This document shows, one piece after another, positions 7,855 through 16,034 of a stretch of 64,000 bases of DNA. The notes beneath the pieces were generated by a model. That model worked only from the letters and a program-made list of their open reading frames with translations. It did not search any database and had not been told where the DNA came from. The position numbers were made by a program, and so were the translations under genes. Origin of the DNA: Chloroflexota bacterium (GTDB taxonomy: Bacteria > Chloroflexota > Anaerolineae > Aggregatilineales > Phototrophicaceae); assembly GCA_028873975.1 (NCBI GenBank), contig JAPPMO010000107.1, positions 1 through 64,000 on the forward strand, written 5' to 3'. Position 1 is the first letter of the stretch; every line of letters starts with the position of its first letter.

Positions 7855-8837
7855 TTGCCGCGCAAGAGACCCAGGGTCTGCTGCTCGAGCGCCAAGAGAT
7901 CATCGTCTTCCTGCGCGCGCAGCAGCGCCCCGAGGCTGGGATAACCGGCTTCGTATTCGCGCGCCCACTCTTTGGAAAAATCTCCGCTGCGGATATCCGC
8001 CAAGGTCGCTTCCATCAGGCCTTCCAGCTTCAGTTCTTTGAAGCGGGACAGGCGGCTGAAGATCCCGTATTGCCCGGTGAGCGACGAGAGGCGCATGGCG
8101 TGCAAAAGACCGCCCTGCTCCACGCGGGACAAATAGTCGCTGAATTCTCCGGACAAAATCAAGTCCGTCATGACGGCCTCCGCCGGGTAACCGTCTTCCA
8201 GCAAAACCTGAACGGCAGTGGTCATCACATGGTGAAAGGCCGGTAATATCGCCTGCTGCACAAATAGATCAAGCTGCGCCTCCAGCACCATGGAGATTTC
8301 GATCGCGCCCGCCTTCAGGCTGCCCATGGCCTTCGCCAATGCCAGCAGCGATTCCCAGGTCGTGCCCGTCGCGTCTTGCCCTACGCCAACGAAACTAACG
8401 AAACCGCTGCCATCGAGATAGCGCGTGCGTACCGCGGCGCCAATGGTGCGCGGGGCGATCATGCCCACGTCGATGAATGGCGGTGGCTCCACGAAGCCAA
8501 AAGCGATATTGTATCCGCTGGCGAAGACCAGAAGATGCCCCCGCTGCAGGGCGGGCGATATCGCCTCCAAATAGACCTCGGGCAGAACTTCGTCAGGAAG
8601 CATAAGCAGCAGGATATGGCTGCGGGGAATGACTTGCTGGATATCTTGCGGCTCGAATCCATCCTCGCGCGCATGATCGCGCGTCTCGTCTTCCCGCAGC
8701 CCGATCAACAATCGTATGCCCGAATCGCGCAGGTTTCTGGCGACTGGCCGCCCCAGGTTCCCGTAACCGATGATGCCGACGGTCTTGCTGCTCAACACGC
8801 CGAGGTTGGCGTCGTTTTCATGATAGATGATGCTCAT
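7851..8837 (-). CDS. Ketol-acid reductoisomerase-like protein lacking catalytic residues
   Basis: The fold is clearly IlvC-like: YHENDANLGVL, VGIIGYGNLGRPVARNLRDSG for NADPH binding, MLPDEVLPEVY, and the helical domain EAQLDLFVQQAILPAF. Key positions differ from true KARI. The catalytic His of AHGFNI is Ser107, the Lys of APKGPG is Arg130, the metal Glu after D190 is Gln194, and the paired Glu residues of the FECLHE stretch are absent (MTDLILSG). Length is 328, as for class I. It is coupled to the HAD gene downstream and lies 26 nt from GNAT. Probably an NADP-binding paralogue with another role. Confidence 0.8.
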   Translation of the reverse strand: MSIIYHENDANLGVLSSKTVGIIGYGNLGRPVARNLRDSGIRLLIGLREDETRDHAREDGFEPQDIQQVIPRSHILLLMLPDEVLPEVYLEAISPALQRGHLLVFASGYNIAFGFVEPPPFIDVGMIAPRTIGAAVRTRYLDGSGFVSFVGVGQDATGTTWESLLALAKAMGSLKAGAIEISMVLEAQLDLFVQQAILPAFHHVMTTAVQVLLEDGYPAEAVMTDLILSGEFSDYLSRVEQGGLLHAMRLSSLTGQYGIFSRLSRFKELKLEGLMEATLADIRSGDFSKEWAREYEAGYPSLGALLRAQEDDDLLALEQQTLGLLRGK

Positions 8838-8863
8838 CGCGTATTTTACTTTGTCTTTTCTGC

Positions 8864-9727
8864 TTATGGTCTAGGCAGGGCTTTGGTCCAGATTTCAAGA
8901 TCAAAGCCAGTTCGGAAGAAGCCGTAGCGTTGATAGAGGCGCTGCGACGGCAAGTTGCTCAGCTGTGTATTGACGCTGATAGTGCTGATCCCTCTCCCTT
9001 CGAAGTCACTCAACTGCCGCTGCAGCAGCGCCGAACCGATTTGCCGCTTTTGCATGCCCGGGATGACAGCCAGGCGCGCCAAATGACCGACCTCGCAATG
9101 TCGCGTACTGACTTGGTAGCCAACGATTTCTCCCTCATATTCTGCGATCGTGGCGGCCGCTGCTATGCGCAGCGCCTGGCGCAGATCGACTTGCGACAGG
9201 CGAAAATTGCGGCGAAACGCCATCCGATCGACCCGGGCAATAGCCGGCAGATGCCCCATTTCAGCCGGCCGTACTTTTAGCGCTGGCTTGGGCGGACGCG
9301 CTTCGTGCTTGCCAAGATAATTGAACGTGATGATATCGTCCCAATAGATAAAGCCGAAATCGCGCAGGTAAGCGGGCAGCCAATTGCTGACCATCAACAC
9401 CATGATATTGCTTATGCCGAGTTCAAGGCACTTCGCCTCCGCGCAGCGCCACAATTCTCTCACGATCGTTGCCGGCATAAAACCATCGCGCAGCCCCAGC
9501 AGGCGGATCCAGGAAGCGCCGTCGTTTTCCGGCGACAAGCCTATGTATCCAACCAGCGCTTCCCCCTCCCAAGCCAGGAAAACGAGCGCATCGTCGCGGT
9601 CAAGCCAGCGACTGATTGTATACCAATCCAGGTGCTTGTGCGTCCATTGGCTGTACCAGGACAGGTCCAGCAGGTCGCCCCGATAACGCCGATTGTAAGG
9701 CCTAATGCGCAGCCGCGTGCCAAGCAT
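8864..9727 (-). CDS. Tandem GNAT-family N-acetyltransferase
   Basis: A 287-residue protein with two GNAT-like halves. The C-terminal half (about 150-287) has the acetyl-CoA-binding pattern ARLAVIPGMQKRQIGSALL and ends NLPSQRLYQRYGFFRTGFD, typical of RimI-like domains. The N-terminal half (GEALVGYIGLSPEND, IVRELWRCAEAKCLELG) is a degenerate copy. Its ATG shares one base with the stop of the helicase-loader-like gene, so it belongs to the replication operon. Target unknown. Confidence 0.85.
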   Translation of the reverse strand: MLGTRLRIRPYNRRYRGDLLDLSWYSQWTHKHLDWYTISRWLDRDDALVFLAWEGEALVGYIGLSPENDGASWIRLLGLRDGFMPATIVRELWRCAEAKCLELGISNIMVLMVSNWLPAYLRDFGFIYWDDIITFNYLGKHEARPPKPALKVRPAEMGHLPAIARVDRMAFRRNFRLSQVDLRQALRIAAAATIAEYEGEIVGYQVSTRHCEVGHLARLAVIPGMQKRQIGSALLQRQLSDFEGRGISTISVNTQLSNLPSQRLYQRYGFFRTGFDLEIWTKALPRP

Positions 9728-11148
9728 CAGCGACGGTTTTTCATCCGCTTGACGTAACTGCGGGCCCGCAGGGCGAAAGGTCGGCAGACCCTGCGGTCAA
9801 GCAAGCGCGTGGCAAGTCGTTCATCGGTCTCTTCAATCGTTTCAGACGACGTGATCACCGTGGGCATGCGCGACAGATAACGGTAATCAATGATCTGGAA
9901 AAGTTTTTCTTTCGCCCAGGGCGTCGCGCTGGCCAGACGCAAATCATCAAGGACCAGGAAAGGAACATTGACGATCTCGTGGAATCGCTTGTCGAAGCGC
10001 GCGTCCGAGCGCGGGTTGAAACTCAGCCGCAGGAAGTCCAGCAGATCAGGAACTGTCCTGAACATCACGTCATGGCCCCGCTCGTGCAAATCGTAGGCGA
10101 TGGCAGCCGCCAGGTGCGTCTTTCCTGATCCATACTCGCCCATGATAAACAGCCAGCGCTCGGGATTCTCGGACCATTCCACTGCCATTTGCAGCGCGTT
10201 TTTCAGGTTGTCGACTTCGTCGGCGAATCCGCTGTCTGTGGAGAAAGTTTCGAAACGCATGTGCTGGTACAGGTGCATATTGAATATGTCGCTATCGCGA
10301 GCAGCCTTGCGCGATGCCCGACGGAAATCCGGCGCTTGAATTTTTACGTGCGTGACAAAATCGCGCTCCATGATGCGGCTGCTAAGGTGTGGATCCAAAT
10401 CGTCAGCCGCTATGTTGGATGTGAAGACGGTCGGCAGCGCTTCAACGTGGCGGTGATTCAACAATTGAAATAATTTTTCCTTTGCCCAGTCGCTTCGATT
10501 CTCGACCCCCAGATCATCCAAAACCAGGAGGTAGGACTTGCGGATTTCATCAAAATAGTCGTCGAATGTACTCTGCGAATTTGGATCAAACGTGGAACGC
10601 AGCACGTCGAGCAGATCGGGCGCCGTGATGAACAGCACGCGCTCGCCGTATTTTTCCAGACGCCAATTGGCGATCGCCACCGCCAAATGGGTCTTGCCGC
10701 AGCCAAACCGGCCCTCAAACACGATCCATCCATTTGGATTGTCCGCGAATAGCTGTGCCGCGCGCTTGGCTTTTTCAAGGGAAGTGACGACGTTTTGGCT
10801 GTAACTGGAACCGGAAAGATCGGTTTGAAAACTCTCGAAGGTTTTCCCTTTGTAGGCTTTTAGATTGCCATAGCGCCGCAGCCTCTCTTGCAGCCATTGG
10901 TCCTCCTGGACTGGATTGTTGGGGCAGCGTTGAAATTTGCCGAAGCGCGGGTCATCGAGTGGAACGTCCAGCGCGTATACGCCTTTTCCACCGCATAGCG
11001 GACAGGGCTCATCTTTGTTTTGCGGATCGTGACAGATGACCTGCAGGGGAAGTTCGAGCTCGCTTTCCGGCTCAACTTTCGATGAAATCTTTCCATTCCC
11101 CGGCGGTGTACTGTTTGTGCCGCTCAAGATCTTGTCCAGCTTTTTCAC
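9727..11148 (-). CDS. DnaC/DnaI-like protein with two tandem AAA+ ATPase domains
   Basis: Probable helicase loader. Residues 49-75 hold a CPLC...C cluster that could bind zinc. Domain 1 has Walker A GRFGCGKTH at about 146-154 and Walker B LLVLDDLG near 207, followed by TSN and SSRIMER. Domain 2 repeats the plan with GEYGSGKTH near 337 and FLVLDDL. Each has the DnaC-like FDDYFDE or FDKRFHE stretch. I chose GTG 11148 because GAAGGA lies 7 nt ahead; a farther ATG at 11289 would run deep into the upstream gene. It overlaps the DnaD-like gene by 77 nt. Known DnaC/DnaI proteins have one ATPase domain. Confidence 0.85.
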   Translation of the reverse strand: MKKLDKILSGTNSTPPGNGKISSKVEPESELELPLQVICHDPQNKDEPCPLCGGKGVYALDVPLDDPRFGKFQRCPNNPVQEDQWLQERLRRYGNLKAYKGKTFESFQTDLSGSSYSQNVVTSLEKAKRAAQLFADNPNGWIVFEGRFGCGKTHLAVAIANWRLEKYGERVLFITAPDLLDVLRSTFDPNSQSTFDDYFDEIRKSYLLVLDDLGVENRSDWAKEKLFQLLNHRHVEALPTVFTSNIAADDLDPHLSSRIMERDFVTHVKIQAPDFRRASRKAARDSDIFNMHLYQHMRFETFSTDSGFADEVDNLKNALQMAVEWSENPERWLFIMGEYGSGKTHLAAAIAYDLHERGHDVMFRTVPDLLDFLRLSFNPRSDARFDKRFHEIVNVPFLVLDDLRLASATPWAKEKLFQIIDYRYLSRMPTVITSSETIEETDERLATRLLDRRVCRPFALRARSYVKRMKNRR

Positions 11149-11785
11149 TTCTGCGTCCTTCGTGCCGCCAGTTATCAAGCACTTTGCGAATGTATCTCCA
11201 ATTGCGGGCGTTGCGCTCGGCAGCGGTTCGCATCGCGTCCTCAATCCAGTCCTTGGGGAATTCCGCTTCCGCCTCGCGGATGGCCTCAACGATCATGGGC
11301 GTCAGCAACCCGATATTGTCCTCGTAAAGCCCGTAAAGCGTCGGCCGCGGCGGCAGGATTTCTATCTCGTCGTCCCCGGACGGCATCCATTCCCCGGCGG
11401 CGAGCTGACGGTGGATCTTCTGCCCGTCCCTGTCGTTAAGCGTATAAATCCGCCTTTGCCTGCCTTGACGATCGACCAGCGCCTCCAATAGCGTTCCGCG
11501 ACGAACTGCTCTTTCCAGCGCGCCGTCAAGCGTGTCTGATGCCCGGCGCACATCGTCCGCGGTCTGAAGGCTGGTCATCAGTCGCTTGTTCGCGCGCAAT
11601 TCGTCGTAGCGCAGATAGCGATAACCGCCTTCTTTCTGCTGAATCGCGGACAGGCTAAAGAGCGTCAACTTTAATTCCGAGAGATCGTCAATCTCCAGCA
11701 AAAGGGACTCGAATAGCTCGGCCGGCAGGGCGACGACCTCGTCTCGAATCATGAATCCGGCGTAGCTATTGCTCATATCGCTCAT
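11072..11785 (-). CDS. DnaD-like primosomal protein
   Basis: A 237-residue protein whose C-terminal part (about 145-210) fits the DnaD/DnaB_2 domain: LYGLYEDNIGLLTPMIVEAI, then NWRYIRKVLDNW, the YxxxIxxxW signature that binds DNA. The N-terminal half looks like a winged helix (ALPAELFESLLLEIDDLSEL). In Bacillus DnaD acts in replication restart and initiation before DnaI loads the helicase. Here it sits between dnaB, which it overlaps by 4 nt, and the loader-like gene, an order matching that pathway. Confidence 0.85.
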   Translation of the reverse strand: MSDMSNSYAGFMIRDEVVALPAELFESLLLEIDDLSELKLTLFSLSAIQQKEGGYRYLRYDELRANKRLMTSLQTADDVRRASDTLDGALERAVRRGTLLEALVDRQGRQRRIYTLNDRDGQKIHRQLAAGEWMPSGDDEIEILPPRPTLYGLYEDNIGLLTPMIVEAIREAEAEFPKDWIEDAMRTAAERNARNWRYIRKVLDNWRHEGRRSEKAGQDLERHKQYTAGEWKDFIES

Positions 11786-13146
11786 TCCAGATTACTTAGA
11801 TCAACCCGTTTCATGTTGACATCCATGAATTTGGTGATCGATTTCTCGAAGTAGAGTTGAATGGCGCCGGTCGGCCCATGACGATGCTTTGAGAGCATCA
11901 CGTCAGCCTGGTTGGGGAATTCGGTGGTATCCGGGTTGTAGACCTCGTCTCGATACAAGAACAATACAGCATCCGCGTCTTGCTCGATGCTCCCGCTCTC
12001 GCGCAAATCGGATAACTGCGGTCGCTTGTCTTGCCGCTGCTCGACCGCCCGCGAAAGTTGCGCTGTCGAAATGATCGTGACGTTGAGTTCGCGCGCCAGC
12101 TCTTTGAGCGACCGGCTGATATAACTGATCTCTTGCACGCGGTTGTTTTCGTAAGCCTTCCCGGCCGACATGAGCTGCATATAGTCCACCATCACGATAT
12201 CAAGCCCGTATTCGTGCTGCAGCCGGCGGCATTTGGTGCGCATTTCAATCGGCGTGATCGAAGGCGTGTCGTCGATGAAAAAGGGCAAGTTGGAGATGCG
12301 ACTGATGGCTTCGGTGAAGCGTGTATGCTCGCGCGCCGAGATATTGGCCGAGCGCAGCTGGTGAATGCGAATGCCGGTCTCCATCGAGATCAAGCGCTGA
12401 ACCATCTGCTCGACGCCCATCTCCATGGTGAACATCGCCACGCGCGCGCCGCGCCGCGCCACGTTTAAGGCTACGGTCAGTATCCAACTTGTCTTGCCCA
12501 TGCCGGGCCGCCCGGCGAAGACGATCAGGTCCGACTTTTGGAAACCGCCCAACAAACCATCCAGCGCTTTGAAGCCTGTCGGCAAACCGACTGTGCCTTC
12601 GCCCGCGGCCAGCAGCCGCTCCATCTCGTCGTAGTAATCGCTGAGCGCCTCGGCTACCGGCACGAATTCGCGCTTGATCTGGCTGTTGCTGACGGCGAAC
12701 AGAGCCAGTTCGGCATCGCTAATCACTTTATCGATGGGCAGTTCTTCATCAACCGCCAGGCGGCGAATCTCGTCGGAAGCCAGCAGCATCTTGCGCCGGA
12801 TCGAGGTGCGCTCGACCAGTTTGCCATAAACTTCGGCATGAACCGACGACGGCGTATTATTCACCAGGTTGGTCAAGTAGGCTTGCCCGCCGATTTCATC
12901 CAGTACGCTCATATCCTGCAGTTCACGGGACAGGGTCACATAGTCGATGGCGTCGCCGCGCTCTTGCAAGCGATTGAGCGCTGCCCAAATGTATTCGTGC
13001 CGTTTGAGGAAAAAATCGCCCCCTTCCAGGAACGAGGCGATGTTCAGAAAGGTTTTAGGCTGCAGGAGTATAGCGCCGAGCAAAGCCTGCTCGGCTTCCA
13101 GGCTAGCAGGAATCTGCAAATGACTTTGAGTCAATTGATTTGTCAT
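11782..13146 (-). CDS. dnaB: Replicative DNA helicase
   Basis: The hexameric helicase at the replication fork. The N-terminal domain (SLEAEQALLGAILLQP) precedes a linker and a RecA-like domain with Walker A GRPGMGKTSW near residue 210, Walker B IVMVDYMQLM, and the DnaB motif ELARELNVTIISTAQLSR with a finger region KRPQLSDLRESGSIEQDAD. Length 454 is standard and there is no intein. It starts 115 nt after the bifunctional nuclease gene and overlaps the DnaD-like gene (ATGA). Confidence 0.98.
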   Translation of the reverse strand: MTNQLTQSHLQIPASLEAEQALLGAILLQPKTFLNIASFLEGGDFFLKRHEYIWAALNRLQERGDAIDYVTLSRELQDMSVLDEIGGQAYLTNLVNNTPSSVHAEVYGKLVERTSIRRKMLLASDEIRRLAVDEELPIDKVISDAELALFAVSNSQIKREFVPVAEALSDYYDEMERLLAAGEGTVGLPTGFKALDGLLGGFQKSDLIVFAGRPGMGKTSWILTVALNVARRGARVAMFTMEMGVEQMVQRLISMETGIRIHQLRSANISAREHTRFTEAISRISNLPFFIDDTPSITPIEMRTKCRRLQHEYGLDIVMVDYMQLMSAGKAYENNRVQEISYISRSLKELARELNVTIISTAQLSRAVEQRQDKRPQLSDLRESGSIEQDADAVLFLYRDEVYNPDTTEFPNQADVMLSKHRHGPTGAIQLYFEKSITKFMDVNMKRVDLSNLE

Positions 13147-13261
13147 GCCTTCGGTTCCGCGGGAACAATGCGCTCATGGCAGCGTAAGCGCTGCCTGCCC
13201 GCAACTGGCAAATTCATCGATTTTCCAGGCGGCGGCCCGCCGTTCCCAGTCCTGACGACGG

Positions 13262-13798
13262 CTATTCATCCTCGTCGAAATCATCGAGATTGAGCGTATC
13301 GACGAAATCGGCAAAGGCGCTTAGCTTGGTCTCGTCGACCTTTTCCGCTGGTTCTGTGAATTCATCGTCCAGCCCCAGTATCTCCGGCTCGACATTCCGG
13401 TCGGGTCGAATGCCAGCCTTGTCCATTACCTGCTTGTCAACGTAGATTGGCGCTTTGAGGCGAACAGCCAAGGCAATGGCGTCGCTGGGCCGCGAATCAA
13501 TGTCTATCGAATCGCCATTCACTTCGATGTTGATCTGGGCATAAAAGACGTCTTTGCTCAAATTGTTGATGAAAATGTGGCGAACGGCGCCGCCCATTTC
13601 GGTGATTGTTGCCTTGAGCAAATCATGTGTCAAAGGGCGCTCGCGCAGCATGCCCTGCAATTCCAAGGTGATCGCCTCGGATTCAAACGCGCCTATCCAG
13701 ATCGGCAAATATCGCTCTTCCTGCGTGTCCCGCAAAACAACCAGGCGATGCTGCGACATCAAACTCACCTGGACACGATCTACGATCATTTCAATCAT
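13262..13798 (-). CDS. Bifunctional nuclease domain (BFN/DUF151) protein
   Basis: The family core starts MIEMIVDRVQVSLMSQHRLV and contains YLPIWIGAFESEAI and the SRPSDAIALAVRLKAPIYV motif near residue 100. In plants BFN proteins have nuclease activity; bacterial homologues are mostly uncharacterised. The 178-residue length is normal, with an acidic tail. It is the first gene of the minus-strand replication operon, behind a well-formed promoter at 13837-13864. Confidence 0.9.
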   Translation of the reverse strand: MIEMIVDRVQVSLMSQHRLVVLRDTQEERYLPIWIGAFESEAITLELQGMLRERPLTHDLLKATITEMGGAVRHIFINNLSKDVFYAQINIEVNGDSIDIDSRPSDAIALAVRLKAPIYVDKQVMDKAGIRPDRNVEPEILGLDDEFTEPAEKVDETKLSAFADFVDTLNLDDFDEDE

Positions 13799-13836
13799 GG
13801 AATTCGATCACTTTATCTCAGATTAGGCCTGCCCAG

Positions 13837-13864
13837 ATTATACACCTTTATCGCGCCACTTCAA
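13837..13864 (-). promoter_or_regulatory. Sigma-A-type promoter of the BFN-dnaB operon
   Basis: On the minus strand TTGAAG (13859-13864) and a perfect TATAAT (13837-13842) are separated by 16 nt. The predicted start near 13830 leaves a leader of about 30 nt to ATG 13798. It would drive the operon from BFN through to the HAD gene. Confidence 0.6.
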
Positions 13865-14069
13865 AACAATTTGAAGCGCATGGCAGGACAATCGCATCAA
13901 ATTCTTTTCACCGCAGAGGCGCCGAGGGGCGCGTAACACAGCCCGCCGACACAGAGTGTAAGTTTTTTCAGGGCAGAACTTCTCTGGAATGACGTACAAA
14001 TGGGTGAAATTGCTTGTCGCGGAATTCAAAATTGAAGTGAAATTCCACATTTCCTAAGACATGAAAGAT

Positions 14070-14386
14070 TTTTCTCTGCGCTCTCTGCGTCCTCAGTAAG
14101 TGCAAGTAAGTAATGAGAATTAAAAACAAGCACGAACTTTATGGGCTTTTGACGGCAGTGTCTACGCGACGCGCCGAAACGCCCACAAAATATATTCCTT
14201 TGTTGGTTTTTCTCTGCGCACTCTGTGTTCTCTGTGTTTAGATTTTTTTGCACGACTTACTTTAATTTACTTCTGTGTTTAGATTTTGTTGCACAACTTA
14301 CTTGGAATTACTTCTGCGCCTCTGTGGCTATATTCAAGTTTGTATTGTCTTCATTGCAGCGCATGTTCATTTTGATGCGATTGCAC
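14070..14386 (+). repeat. Dispersed CTCTGTG-type intergenic repeat (family C) with internal duplication
   Basis: The 622-nt gap 13799-14420 is noncoding. From 14205 to 14386 it matches 18637-18772 closely: TTTTCTCTG, GCACGACTTA, CTCTGTGG, then GTATTGTCTTCATTGCAG. This copy contains a tandem duplication of about 42 bp (14234-14275 and 14277-14315). A weaker relative starts at 14070. A stretch at 14157-14171 (CAGTGTCTACGCGAC) is identical to 48118-48132, linking it to family B. Confidence 0.7.
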
Positions 14387-14420
14387 TACACTTCCACCAG
14401 CCGACGCCACGAGGGTTCTC

Positions 14421-15098
14421 TTGCGCATTCATCTATACCTTGTCATTCTCTTGCTGACAGCGTCTTGCCAGTCTATCGCTGAACGACTGGGCGCGGGCGA
14501 CGGACCCAGCGTCGGCTTTACGTATCTCGACTTGCTTTACAGCGATCAGTTTGACGGTTCCGGCAACTGGATGACCTACGACGGCGGCGACAACCTGAAA
14601 ATGGCGGTGGAAGACGGCAGCTACAAAATTTGGCTCGCGACCCGCCAATACGTTTGGACGCAGCTTCCTTATACATTTGACGATGTGGTAGTTGAAGCGG
14701 AAGTCAGGCAATTGTCCGACTACGATCATAACGCCTACGGCATCGCCTGTCGGCTTGATCCAGCAAACAGCGGGCGTGGCTATTACTTCTTGATAGGCGG
14801 CGACGGCTATTACAGCATTCGCTGGAGCAATGGACGCTCCCTGGATGCAATCGTCAGCGCCAAGCCCTCAGGGCTGATCAATCGAGGCTTGGCTGCGAAC
14901 CGAATGAAAGCGATTTGCCTGGGCGACTATTTGGCGCTTTGGATCAACGGTCAATTCGTCGCCGAAGCGCGGGACAGCCGCGCCAGCGCCGGCGCGGTCG
15001 GCTTGTCGGCGGTTATGAACTATGCCGGCAAAACCCTGGAACTGGCTTTTGACGACCTCAAAATCTGGCGATCCGCGCTGGATGAGGCGGGCCGCTAA
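14421..15098 (+). CDS. Secreted lipoprotein with concanavalin/LamG-like domain
   Basis: It starts with a short lipoprotein signal peptide ending LLLTASC, so Cys16 is the likely lipidated residue. TTG 14421 is chosen because GAGGG is 5 nt upstream and the signal peptide begins there. The mature part (YSDQFDGSGNWMTYDGGDN, VVEAEVRQLSDYDHNAYGI, GKTLELAFDDLKIW) follows the beta-sandwich pattern of DUF1080/LamG-like domains that often bind glycans. Anchored outside the membrane. No catalytic residues can be assigned. Confidence 0.75.
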   Translation: MRIHLYLVILLLTASCQSIAERLGAGDGPSVGFTYLDLLYSDQFDGSGNWMTYDGGDNLKMAVEDGSYKIWLATRQYVWTQLPYTFDDVVVEAEVRQLSDYDHNAYGIACRLDPANSGRGYYFLIGGDGYYSIRWSNGRSLDAIVSAKPSGLINRGLAANRMKAICLGDYLALWINGQFVAEARDSRASAGAVGLSAVMNYAGKTLELAFDDLKIWRSALDEAGR

Positions 15099-15185
15099 TG
15101 CGACGACCAGCCAGAATCGCGCAACGACCGCGCGTCATATCGCGTATACTTTACACGATAAACCTTCGGTTGCAGGTCAATTGAT

Positions 15186-16025
15186 ATGGGACTGGAAGAT
15201 ACCATTGCCGAAGCCATTGTGATGGCGATGGATGAGCTGGCGGGGAATCCGCAAAAGGCAGTCGCTGCGGCGATGGAATGCGATTCCGCGGCGCAGTGGA
15301 TCAAGCAAGAGACGGCAAAACTCGCGCTGGTTGGCGGCGCGGAGATGGTGATCCCGGGCTTGCATGCCTTTACCATACCGACTGGCATCAGCTACTTGCT
15401 GCACAAGATGGGATACATCAGTTGGGGCGTGGGCGCCTTGAAGGGCGCCATTGTGGTCGAAACGGAAGCCTATTCGGATTTGCGCAATATCCTGGCGCTT
15501 TGGGCGAACAACACGCACTTTGACGCCAGCATTATCGAGCACCTGGCGATTTCCCTAGCCTGTTTCAGCTGGGCGACGTCTGCGGAGGGGCAAGCCGCTA
15601 TGCCCAGGCTGTTGGAGTCGTCCAGTGACGAGACGACCCTGCGCACCTACCATATCCTGCAGCGGCTGGTGGAAAACTACGTGGCCGGCGACGAACGCGG
15701 GCTGCTGATGGTGGAGGCAATCGGCGGACCGGCCTTCGCGGGTGAATTGCTTCAGAGCGGCAAAAAAAACGTCCAGCGCCTCGATAACGAAGTTATGTTG
15801 ACCCGGCCTTTGGGGCGCAAAGTCAGTTGGCGTTTGGCAAGCAAGCTGGCGTCGCGCCTGGGCGCCCGCGCGCCGGCCAGGATGATCGTTGGTTTCGTTC
15901 CGCTGGCGGGCGCGGTCGTTAATGCCTTCCTCAACGTTCAAACCATGCAGAGCATGGCGGAAGCGGCGGAAAAGTATTATGACCGGCAACTGCGTCTCGA
16001 ACATCTGGAAGCGGCGCTGCGCTGA
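15186..16025 (+). CDS. Unknown 279-residue protein, possibly EcsC-like
   Basis: I do not recognise this protein firmly. It is mostly helical, with two glycine-rich hydrophobic stretches: LALVGGAEMVIPGLHAFTIP near residue 45 and ARMIVGFVPLAGAVVNAFLN near 235-255. The latter resembles the P-x-x-G-A segment of EcsC-type membrane-associated proteins. It ends 9 nt before the end of the convergent TIR gene and begins 87 nt after the lipoprotein gene. A role in membrane association is a guess. Confidence 0.5.
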   Translation: MGLEDTIAEAIVMAMDELAGNPQKAVAAAMECDSAAQWIKQETAKLALVGGAEMVIPGLHAFTIPTGISYLLHKMGYISWGVGALKGAIVVETEAYSDLRNILALWANNTHFDASIIEHLAISLACFSWATSAEGQAAMPRLLESSSDETTLRTYHILQRLVENYVAGDERGLLMVEAIGGPAFAGELLQSGKKNVQRLDNEVMLTRPLGRKVSWRLASKLASRLGARAPARMIVGFVPLAGAVVNAFLNVQTMQSMAEAAEKYYDRQLRLEHLEAALR

Positions 16026-16034
16026 CGGCGCCCT

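Noticed and set aside
13799..14420. Possible tRNA or small RNA gene in the gap
   Set aside because: I found no cloverleaf arms or TTCGA-type loop; the sequence is explained by dispersed repeats.
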